From Thunnus maccoyii (Eukaryota; Chordata; Actinopteri; Scombriformes; Scombridae), in NCBI RefSeq assembly GCF_910596095.1, contig NC_056544.1:5735655-5799654 (forward strand): a stretch of DNA of 64,000 nt, given 5' to 3'. How positions within the stretch are numbered: position 1 is the first letter of the stretch; the number at the start of each line of letters is the position of its first letter. Under the pieces are notes generated by a model, which had not been told where the DNA came from, did not search any database, and saw nothing but the letters and a program-made list of their open reading frames with translations. Position numbers and translations under genes: made by a program. Of this stretch, positions 55,112 through 64,000 are shown in pieces.

Positions 55112-56758
55112 TTTTGTTCCAACAAATGTATTGTAAAATTGTACATTCATAGCTGGAGCAGGATGATTTGACAACCACACAGACATAGCAAATTACATTT
55201 TTTGAAGTATTCTCTGCCAGAGCGCTGTGTACACCATATGTGTGACATGAGGAAGCTTAGCAAACAAGTACACCCTCCAGAAAACAATACCAACTGTGAA
55301 TTAAAGCTGCAAGCAGCGATGATCGGGCCCTCTGAGGTCTTTTATTGCGGGCATGCAGATGTGTTCAGGACCAGGCTCCTATCGGACGTTGCACAAACGA
55401 CTTACATATCACTTCCTGTGGTCACTATGTGGCACTAGAGAACAACCACTAATTATACAACATGTTGTATATCATGTGTAGACCACACCATATAAATTCC
55501 ATGTAAATCAGATGATGTTTGTCCTGTAAGGTTGACTTCCTGTTGTTAGTGGATGGTGCTATGGTTATGACCCAATATGGACATGTAGAGGTGTTCAGGC
55601 CAGGAGTCTTATCAAGCATGTGAAATTAGGGGCAAAGACAAGGTCTAGTGGAGTTACAACAACTTCCTGTTTAATGGCAAAACATCGAAGTTTGGCGCAT
55701 CACCACATCAAGGGCGTTCAATGAAAACTCAAGATTTTGAGACTTTGGTGTTTTGATGACACTGTCCAAATTTGAAGTCGCTTGGGTTAGGAGGAGTTTG
55801 TTAAAATATAACACCTGCAAAGGGCAAAAATTGCACAGTTTATTCAAAATGGCCAACTTCCTATTGGACTTAGGGTATGGCTCCAACAGGCTTTTTTGTG
55901 CATCTGGACGTGTGCCTACCAAATTTCGTTCATCTACATCAAATTTAAAGATGAGGGCTTTTAATTTGAAATTTTCTAGGGGGTGCCCTTGAGCCATTTT
56001 GGAACACCCGAGTCAAAACCAATATCCGATATCAAGTTTCGCCACGTTTGATGAATGTGCAAAGTTTCGTGAGTTTTCAAGCATTCCTAGCACCTCAAAA
56101 ATGCCAAAAGTAATTAAGGGGTGCTATAGAGCTGCCGTGCCACGCCCAAGCCCATTTGTAATGTCAAATCGAACTAATTATTAATCCGAACAAGTGTGCA
56201 AAGTTTTTGAGTTTTGCATATCCTAAAGGCCTCAAATATGTGTTTGTAAAATGAAAACTGACGCAAGAAATCCAAAATGGCTGACTTCTTGTTGGGTAAA
56301 AAAAATAATTTTTAAAAGTTTCTAGGTATACTGATGAGCGCAATGATCCCACCAAATTTCATCAACATCAAAGAAACTTTTTCTAAAATGGACCTGCATT
56401 TGGGGGAGCAATGGAGCCTGCTGGCCATGCCCAAACCCAATCACTATAAAAGATACAATTTCCCCCGACTTCTGATGCATGTGTAAAGTTTTGTCAGTTT
56501 TCAAGCACGTTTAGCCCCTCAAAAATGCATTCCATTGCAGATAATAATAATAATAATTCCCTCAGATACAATAGGGCCTTCGCACTGCTACGTGCTCATG
56601 CCCTAATAAGGCCAGTGAAAGTCCTTCCTCATTCTACTTCCCTCCAGGAAGAGAGGTATTAGCTGCACCTCCACCCACCAGTTGCCAGGAAAACAGCACC
56701 CTCAGTCTCTGTGACAGTAAGTCCCACCCCAGGAGCGTCACACCAACCATGAGAGTGA
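55112..56758 (+). pseudogene. Gene-Z copy in unit 3, interrupted by an insertion
   Basis: 55112-55300 and 56607-56758 together are colinear with 42116-42475 of unit 2 and end at the same donor (accatgaga then GTGAGT). In the left part the frame has a TGA where unit 2 has TGG (tatgtgtga against tatgtgtgg) and further stops. The right part is open (A-S-E-S-P-S-S-F-Y-F ... V-T-P-T-M-R). An element of about 1.3 kb separates the two parts. Confidence 0.6.
55301..56606. mobile_element. Abundant teleost insertion element (aagctgcaagcagcgatg type)
   Basis: Begins ttaaagctgcaagcagcgat gatcgggccct and ends atagggccttcgcactgcta cgtgctcatgccctaa. These ends recur throughout fish genomes, from memory; I do not know the family name. 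No transposase frame is recognised. Its borders are exposed by comparison with the empty site at about 42318-42322 in unit 2 (ctgtgaataaggccagtg). The exact target duplication is ambiguous within a few A/T bases. Confidence 0.7.
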
Positions 56759-57184
56759 GTTTGTCTGCTCAGCTCATAATGTATCATCAAAACATGTCTC
56801 CTTCCAGCCAGAAGGGCTCACTGGCATGAAACCAACTTCTGTTTGAGGCAGTAAAATGTATAGGTTTGAGTGGAATTTCTTCGAGAATGACAGTGTGTCC
56901 TACAAAATACAAACATGTTAGTTCACCTAGTTCAGTGTAGTATAATAGTTTTTGGACTACAACTGAGCTCTGTGGTTCAGGCTTTTGTTATGGTTTGTTT
57001 TGTTTTGTTACTGTTAATGATTTACAGAGGGTAATTAATTACATTTCTCTTTTCCATGATGAAATGGCAGCTGCATATTCTTGAATTCACATCTCGCTCC
57101 CTCTCTGTCATATAATGAATAATGAAAACCTGCCAAATAATCCCCTTACCCATAGTTGAAACACTCTACACTCTTCTATTTCTC

Positions 57185-57270
57185 TTGTGAAGCACTTTTA
57201 ACATTCATTTTGAAAAGTGCTATACAAATAAAGTTTATTATTTAGTATTAGTAGTAATATTAGTAGTATT
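57185..57270 (+). mobile_element. LINE/SINE 3' tail
   Basis: tgtgaagcacttttaacatt, then gaaaagtgctatacaaataa agtttattattta with a degenerate ATT/AGT repeat. This is typical of an L2-type fish retroposon tail, from memory. Confidence 0.55.
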
Positions 57271-57539
57271 GGTATTAAAATTTGTGAAGACCCTGCCTTT
57301 TCTCTGGGGCTGCTACGAACAAAAGGTTTTCTGTCTCTCCTTCCTGAAGCCAGTATTTCCATCTCGCAGCTATAGTTCCTCTTTGCTTTTTATATTGCAT
57401 GATATCTCCACTTTCACGCACATCCTACAGTACTGGTGACCAGAGAGCAGTCAGTGGCGCATGTGAATTCATCTGGTACGGCAAGTAATGTCTTGTAGGG
57501 TTTTAAGATCTCTAAGGGATAACTAATGACTCAACCAGC

Positions 57540-57660
57540 CTATTTTACTCAAGCACAGGCAGCCAACTGGGTTAATCAGGCTTGAGAATTGCCAGGAGTG
57601 AGGGTTTTAGAAGTAAATAAGTTAACTACCGTTTATTCCATTCAAACTCACTTCTAATTA
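57540..57660. repeat. Segmental-duplication block D2 (unit 3 copy)
   Basis: tttactcaagcacaggcagc caactgggttaa and gagaattgccaggagtgagg match 27375-27490. Confidence 0.7.
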
Positions 57661-57679
57661 ATGTTTCTTCCTATTTTAA

Positions 57680-58732
57680 CAGAGGTGGGACCAGATTCAA
57701 TGGACTACGAAATTGGATACTACCATTTTCTCATGTATTTCAGAACGGAATGTCCAGGTTTGCTTGCCTGGATTACTTTGCATCTTCCATGAAATCAGAA
57801 AGATTTCAAAGATGAAGATGAAGATCACATCAGCCAAGGGACAGCACAAGCCTTTAAATTACAAAATTGTGATTATACGCAATCATTGTCATAGATGCAT
57901 GAAGTAATGATACAGACAATGGTTTTTAGCCTAGTAAAACACGTCAAGATGAAAAACTGTGGAAGTCCTCATCAGTTTTTATATATTTTTTCATATGTGA
58001 ATCACATACAATTAAGATCTAAAAAAAAAAAGGTTACTATGGAAGTCACTAACAGGAAGATTCAACGACAAATGGTGTACTGGACATCCTTTTTACACTT
58101 TTAACTCTTGGGAACAAGAAAACAGGGTCAACTTTACAAAAGATACAACTCAAGATCCCAGGTAGGTTGAGAGTCTGATATATATGTTATAATTTCAGTC
58201 AGAGACACTTAGGTAAAGGAATTCACCATTTTGCTGTTCAAAGGAGTTCTCAAAGAATCTGAGCAGCAACAAGGACTCTTAATCCTCCCTAACACATAAT
58301 GGTAGGGAATCAGAGACAACTGTAAATGTACATGAACATTAGAGCTTATCAGACAACAATGCCAAAGCTTAAAAAAGGAGTGTTGGCATTAGAAATCAAC
58401 AATAATAAGGAGACCTGGCAGTTCATAAGGGCTGCCTAGTGCCACATGTACGATACTGACAATAAAGTCTATCAATGATATCAGTGATTCCAAACGAGCT
58501 TCAGAGCTTCTCTAACTAAACGCAAAGCAACATTTACTGTGTACGTTGACAAATGTGATCTGAAACTTGTGGACCACCTATGACAAGAGCTGGAAACAAA
58601 AGTCAACGTGACATTCAACGTGTGAGACTCTCGTATTGTGTCGCGTGATTTACAACTACTCGTTCCTTTCACGTGGAGCCGTTACAGACATTAAGTCTAT
58701 AGTAGCTTTAACGGGTATATTTTCCTTCCAAC
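57680..58732 (+). promoter_or_regulatory. Unit 3 conserved 5' block (D3), presumed promoter/leader
   Basis: Colinear with 43941-44982 and 27530-28646. It lacks the retroposon tail that splits unit 1. It contains ctcgtattgtgtcgcgtgat at about 58628-58647, the conserved CpG-bearing segment upstream of the start codon. Confidence 0.45.
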
Positions 58733-61700
58733 ATGGTAAGGCCACCAACATAGTAAGGTTTTTAGTGTTTTTTAATTGTTTAATATGCAAATGTTTGTCT
58801 ATATACTACTTACTGATGCAATTCTAGTTTTCCCACGTGTTGCTTTTCTATGGAATTACCAGCTAGCCTGTTAGCACATGCGTAGGTCACACTTAATTGT
58901 TCAGGTTTCACACAAACATTTTTAAAATCTTTGACTGGCTTTATATTTACCATGAAATACTGTACATTACAATAAAGATACTATATACTCATATTCTCTG
59001 TTTATTAATTTTTACTTCTTTGGTGCAGGTTGAACCTGACCCTTCTGAATTATTGGAGGTCATGGTGGATGGTCAACAAACTTCGCCCACCACTTCTGTA
59101 AGTAAACACACGTCTACATGAACAGTTACTTGGTGATTTATTTCCTGATATATATTCTATATTCACACACAATTAAGATACTATGTACTCATATTCTCTG
59201 TTAATTATTATTTAGGTACAGTGTGAGACTGACCCTACTGCTGTGAATAGAGTGGTGGTGTATGGTGATCTAACTTACACTCCACCTTCTGTAAATAAAT
59301 ACATGTCTACATGAACAGTTACTTGGTGATTTATTTCCTGATATATATTCTATGAATGCCCAGAACTGTCTGTTCTTGAACCTTTTTGACTTGAGCCTCT
59401 AAAAACAAAACTGTGTCTACATATGAACTCTCATCACCTGTTGCATATGTCTTCCAGTTGTGACCAGTTTAATCAAAAAAGTGTTGTTCTTGTGGCAGGT
59501 TTTAGTCTTAAACAAGTTAAATTATCCAGTAATTCATAAGAAAAAATGCCAAAGATTTGAGGAAGTTCTGAATAAATTGGCATAACTTTATGTAGCAGAG
59601 AATTTTTTGTGTTTTTTCACATACTGAACAAACACACTGACATTGTAATGTTATTAGTGTTACTGATTGTTCAAAATACAGATGTTTGTCTATTTACTAC
59701 TTACTAATACAATAGCAGTGTTTCAGCTTGTTGCATGATGATCAATCCCTTATCTATTTGTTTTTATGACAACTTTTGAACAAAGTTTTTTTCTAATTCG
59801 CCTTCAGTTAACAAGAGCAGCGATTTATTTTGGATGGTAACTTAGATCACAGATTGTTTATGCAACAGGTTGTGCTGTCGTGTCCAAAACTTTGTGACTA
59901 CAAAATGGAGGAGAGTAGCTGCGTTGCATTCATCAGGCAATGTTTGAAAAACATGAGATTATATATTATATTTCCCATATCATTCACTGTTTAACAGCCT
60001 GGTTACAGGCTAGCAACACTACTCTAAAACCATTACAGTCTTTGTATAAATGAACACTTAAAATCCTTGACAAGAAACTGGTACATTTTCATCAAAATAT
60101 AACTTGCTGAGTTGGGAAAACATGATTAAATATGTAGATGTTTGTCTTCTGTACAAGATTATATATGGCTTGACTTCTCCTCTGCTCAGACAGTTTGTCA
60201 ACATACGAACAACTGCATATGGGTTCACAAGAGGTGCAGAAAGAGGGGATTATCATCATCATCCCACTCAGAAAAAGTACTTTCAGTCAGTCTGCATTCT
60301 CTGTTGAAGCTGCACTAGAATGGAACTCCATCCCAGCAACTATTATAGAGCTGGACACATACAGTTCATTTAGAACTCATTTAAAGAAATGGTTAATTAG
60401 TACTCAGTCTGTGCTGAACTTCCCTTGCTGTCTGCTGTCCAGTCGCTATCTTGCTATCTTGCTATCTTGCTATCTTGCTATCTTGCTATCTTGCTACTGC
60501 CAGTCAGCCCCCATGTACTTGCATGCATGTCTTATTGTTGTCTTGCTTTTATTGTGTCAGACTGATTTATGTATTTTACATACTCTGCATGCTTTTTTAT
60601 ATCTGTGCTTATAACACGTAAGCACAGATATAAAAAAGCAGTTATGTTTCAGTTAGTGTCTAACAATGCAGCTCACTGTGTTTTTTATTTAATCTACATT
60701 TCTATTAACATTAATATCTTCATGTATTATTGTCTTACATATCTTGTATTATTAACCTCTGTGTTGCATGTTTTAAATAGTGCCCGACAATGTAGTATAA
60801 GGGTGTCCTAAAGGATGTTTCTCTATAAACATTAATATAACCTTTTTTCTTCATTTTACTATTTGTTCTGCATGCTCATAAATGATCTCAATAACTTTGT
60901 AATTATTCCCCCCTTTTGACTCTTCATGTTATACTCTATATCATAGCATATCACATATATTGTATAGTCACACTGCACTGTTTTAGTTTACACACACAAA
61001 ACCACAATTAAGATACTATATACTCATATTCTCTGTTTCTTATTATTTAGGTACAGTGTGAGACCGATCCTACTGCTGTGTATAGAGTGGTGGTGTATGG
61101 TGATCTAACTTACACCCCACCTTCTGTAAGTAAATACACATCTACATCAACAGTTACTTGCTGATTTTTTCCTGATATATATTCTATAATTGCCCAGAAC
61201 TGTCTGTTCTTTAACCTTTTTGTCTTGTGGCCTCTAAAAACAAAACTGTGTCTACATGTGAACTCTCATCACCTGTTGCATATGTCTACCAGTTGTGACC
61301 AGTTTAATCCAAAAAGTGTTGTTCTTGTGGCAGGTTTTAGTCTTAAACAAGTTAAATTATCCAGTAATTCACAAGAAGAAACACCAAAGATTTGAGGAAT
61401 GTCTTAATAAATTGGCATAACTTTGTGTAGCAGAGATGTTTTTGTCTTATTCTTTTCTTAAAACTGAAGAATATAGTTTCCCCAAACTGTGAGACATAAG
61501 TCTATCTGGTTATTCCAAAATATTATTATTATAATGTTGAGTTTTAGTACAAATGAGTCCAGCAGAGTTTTAGAGGATAAATGTTGATGTCAAACAACAA
61601 ATATGTCATTCTGATGTGACGTTCAGCTTCCATCAACACCACCAGAGGAGTTATCTCATCCTATGAGTAAAATAATGTCTCCCTTTTGACCCTCATGTTG

Positions 61701-61757
61701 TATTCTATATCATAGCATATTTGTTGTAAAGCCACACTTAAATGTTCAGGTTTCACA

Positions 61758-61788
<31 letters not shown>

Positions 61789-62067
61789 GCACATTTTTAA
61801 CATATTTTACACACTTTGTGTTTACCATGAAATACTGTATATTACAGTACAAAATGAGTCCAGCAGAGTTTTAAAGGTTAAATGTTGATGTAAAACAACA
61901 AACGTGTCATTCTGATGTTACATTGTCCTGATGTTTCACATTCAGGCTCAACCGGACAACCAGAGGAGCTTTCTCATCCGGTGTGTAAAATTGTTTCCCC
62001 CTTTTTGCACTCATGTTGTATTCTATATCATAGCATATCTGTTGTATAGTCACACTTAATTGTTTAG

Positions 62068-62102
<35 letters not shown>

Positions 62103-64000
62103 TTTTAACATCTTTGACAGACTTTATGTTTACCATGAAATACTGTACATCACAATAAAGATACTGTATACTCATATTCTCTGTTTATTAACTTTTACTT
62201 CTCTGGTGCCGGTTGTCCCCGACCCTTCTGAATAACAGGAGGATGTGGTGGATGGCCCGCAAACTTCTCCCACCCATTCTGTAAGTAAATACACATCTAA
62301 ATGAACACTTACTTGGTGATTTTTTTCCTGATATGTATTCTACTATTGCAAAGATTATAAACTTTCACATGAGCAGTCGGTATGGAAGAGTGGCTTTCAT
62401 ACTATTATATGTTAAACTCTTAAACTTTTGGTTTTCTGATTAGATTTTAATATGCTTTTCTTAAAACTGAAGAATATACTTTCCCCAACCTGTATGACAT
62501 AATTCTTGTGACGTTGTCCTGATGTTTCACATCACACTTAAATGTTCAAGTCACAGATGCACATGCACACACACACAGAGAGTTGTGTTTCCATCACTTC
62601 AGAGGACATTACATTGACTTACATTCATTTCCTTGAGACTTATCCTAATCCTAACCATAACCACCACATTCCTAACCCTAACCTTAGCATAACCCTAAAC
62701 TAACCTTAACTTTAAACCAAGTCTTCACCCTAAAATTAATGAATTACTTTAAGGGGACTTGATTTTTGTCCCTATAAGGGAGGTGAGTCCCCACAACATG
62801 AGGAAAACCTGGACCACACACACACACACACACACAACCTTTTGGTCATAAAGATACTGTATACCCATATTCTGTTTAATAACTTTTACTTTTACTAGGT
62901 TGGGGTGGACGGCTTGCAAACTTCTCCCACCACTTCTGTAAGTAAATATACATCTAAATGAACCGTTACTTGGTGATTTTTTCCTGATATATATTCTATA
63001 ATCGTCCAACACAATTTTTTTTTCTAACCTTTTTGACTTGTGACCTCTAAAAACAAAGCTGTGTCTACATGTGAACTCTCATCACCTGTTGCATATGTCT
63101 ACCAGATGTGACCAGTTTAATCCAAAAAGTGTTGTCCTTGTGGCAGGTTTTATAGTCTTAAACAAGTTAAATTATCCAGTAATTCACAAGAAAAAATGCC
63201 AAAGATTTGAGGAAGTTCTGAATAAATTGGCATAACTTTGTGTAGCAGAGATGTTTTTGTCTTATTCTTTTCTTAAAACTGAAGAATATAGTTTCCCCAA
63301 ACTGTGAGACATAAGTCTATCTGCTTATTCCAAAATATTATTATCATAATGTTGAGTTTTAGTAAAAATAATTTTACTCACTGTCATCCAGTGAGTAAAA
63401 TTATTTTCCCCTTTTGACCTTCATGTTGTACTCTATATCATAGCATATCTGTTGTATAGCCACACTGCACTGTTTTAGTTTCACACACACACACACACAG
63501 ACACAAAATGGAGATACTATATACTCTGTTTCTTATCATTTAGGTACAGTGTGAGACTGACCCTACTGTTGTGAATAGAGTTTTAGTTTATGGTGATCTA
63601 ACTTATAAAGTTGAATTTTATGTTGAGTTTTAGTACAAATGAGTCCAGCAGAGTTTTAGAGGATAAATGTTGATGTCAAACAACAAACATGTCATTCTGA
63701 TGTGACGTTCAGCTTCCATCAACACCACCAGAGGAGTTATCTCATCCTATGAGTAAAATAATGTCTCCCTTTTGACCCTCATGTTGTATTCTATATCATA
63801 GCATATTTGTTGTATAGCCACACTTAATTGTTCAGGTTTCACATGCACACACACACATATTTAACATCTTTGACAGACTTTGTATGCACCATAAAATACT
63901 GCACATTACAATAAAGATACTATATACTCATATTCTCTGTTTATTAAGTTTTACTTCTTTGGTGCAGGTTGACCCCGACCCTTCTGGACTACAGAAAGCT
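58733..64000 (+). CDS. Unit 3 tandem symmetric-exon gene, 5' part (runs off the window)
   Basis: ATG 58733-58735 with donor GTAAGG, then phase-0 exons A 59029-59097, B 59216-59290, B 61051-61125, short A 62899-62937 and A from 63968, which the window edge cuts. Dead copies match those of unit 1: C with AT donor at 61627-61662 and 63713-63748, C with one base lost at 61946, A with lost acceptor and stop at about 62212-62280, B without 3' border at 63544. From about 59590 the DNA is near-identical to 29290-35280 of unit 1, including introns. Unit 1's exons at 30787, 31823, 32861 and 34630 are absent here. Whether a RING end follows is outside the window. Confidence 0.5.
59029..59097 (+). CDS. 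Unit 3 type-A exon 1
   Basis: VEPDPSELLEVMVDGQQTSP then TTS. Acceptor ttctttggtgcag, donor GTAAGTAAACAC. It is the clearest consensus A copy outside unit 1. Confidence 0.6.
59216..59290 (+). CDS. Unit 3 type-B exon 1
   Basis: VQCETDPTAVNRVVVYGDLT then YTPPS. The donor is GTAAAT rather than GTAAGT, a weaker site. Confidence 0.5.
59990..60580 (+). mobile_element. LINE reverse-transcriptase 3' end (L2/Rex-like), unit 3 copy
   Basis: Same insertion as 29690-30245, with KSTFSQSAFSVEAALEWNSI and the same flanks, so it was copied with the host block. It differs by a longer TATCTTGC tandem at about 60444-60495 (about six units here, two in unit 1). Confidence 0.75.
61051..61125 (+). CDS. Unit 3 type-B exon 2
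   Basis: VQCETDPTAVYRVVVYGDLT then YTPPS. Acceptor cttattatttag and donor GTAAGTAAATAC are intact. It corresponds to 32010-32084. Confidence 0.6.
61627..61662 (+). pseudogene. Type-C exon copy with dead donor (unit 3)
   Basis: LPSTPPEELSHP followed by ATGAGT. It corresponds to 32586-32621. Confidence 0.6.
62582..62840. repeat. Dispersed repeat with CCTAACCC-type text, unit 3 copy
   Basis: Near-identical to 33745-33990. The adjoining CA run (62816-62836) is longer here. Confidence 0.55.
62899..62937 (+). CDS. Unit 3 short type-A exon, open
   Basis: V-G-V-D-G-L-Q-T-S-P-T-T-S, acceptor cttttactag, donor GTAAGTAAATAT. The leucine codon TTG is TAG in unit 1. Confidence 0.5.
63544..63633 (+). 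pseudogene. Type-B exon copy lacking its 3' border (unit 3)
   Basis: V-Q-C-E-T-D-P-T-V-V-N-R-V-L-V-Y-G-D-L-T-Y, then intron-derived text to a TAG. It corresponds to 34821-34910. Confidence 0.6.
63968..64000 (+). CDS. Unit 3 type-A exon, cut by the window edge
   Basis: Acceptor ttctttggtgcag, then V-D-P-D-P-S-G-L-Q-K-A. Identical so far to 35245. Confidence 0.55.

Noticed and set aside
55753-55992. Open frames inside the inserted element of unit 3
   Set aside because: Not similar to transposase or other protein families. Both strands are open in parts by chance.

Overview
The window is vertebrate nuclear DNA from a ray-finned fish. Two recognisable host genes have vertebrate GT-AG exon structure. 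The repeats are of teleost type: DIRS-like and LTR fossils, a Tc1 fragment, L2/Rex-like and I-like LINE ends, a TTAA-bounded short element, and many CA, TA and GTCT microsatellites. Species cannot be read from the sequence; a percomorph-type teleost is a guess.

Layout. 1-5.3 kb is intergenic: an ancient dispersed repeat, an unrecognised open stretch, and a broken DIRS-like retroelement with inverted repeats (about 1.69-3.5 kb). 5.6-17.4 kb (+) is a complete ten-exon neto1 gene (556 codons): signal peptide, two CUB domains, LDLa module, one membrane span and cytoplasmic tail. 19.87-22.18 kb (+) is a complete four-exon atpsckmt/fam173b gene (228 codons), the mitochondrial lysine methyltransferase for ATP synthase subunit c. 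23.2-25.4 kb has an unassigned minus-strand coding-like remnant, a proline/serine-rich exon-like stretch and repeats.

From about 25.6 kb to the right edge the DNA is a local, colinear segmental duplication in three units (about 25.6-38.1, 41.4-49.6 and 51.8->64 kb). Each unit has a similar 5' block ending in a first exon whose coding part is just ATG followed at once by GTAAGG. Small phase-0 exons follow. Type A has 23 codons (V-D-P-D-P-S ... Q-T-S-P-T), type B 25 codons (V-Q-C-E-T-D-P-T ... T-Y-T-P-P-S) and type C 12 codons (L-P-S-T-P-P-E-E-L-S-H-P). A and B look like diverged copies of one ancestral exon. Unit 1 carries many copies, some dead, and ends in a tiny exon coding AHSLQ-stop. Unit 2 carries one C and one B exon, then joins in frame to three larger exons: a Ser/Thr-rich segment, a helical segment and an all-cysteine RING-like zinc finger (predicted total 251 codons). 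Unit 3 is nearly identical to much of unit 1 and runs off the window.

Upstream of units 2 and 3 are broken copies of two further unrecognised coding segments, called Y and Z here. In unit 3 a roughly 1.3 kb transposable element interrupts Z, and unit 2 keeps the empty site. I regard the expandable symmetric-exon / RING locus as the most novel part of the window. Its function is unknown, and expression cannot be judged from sequence alone.
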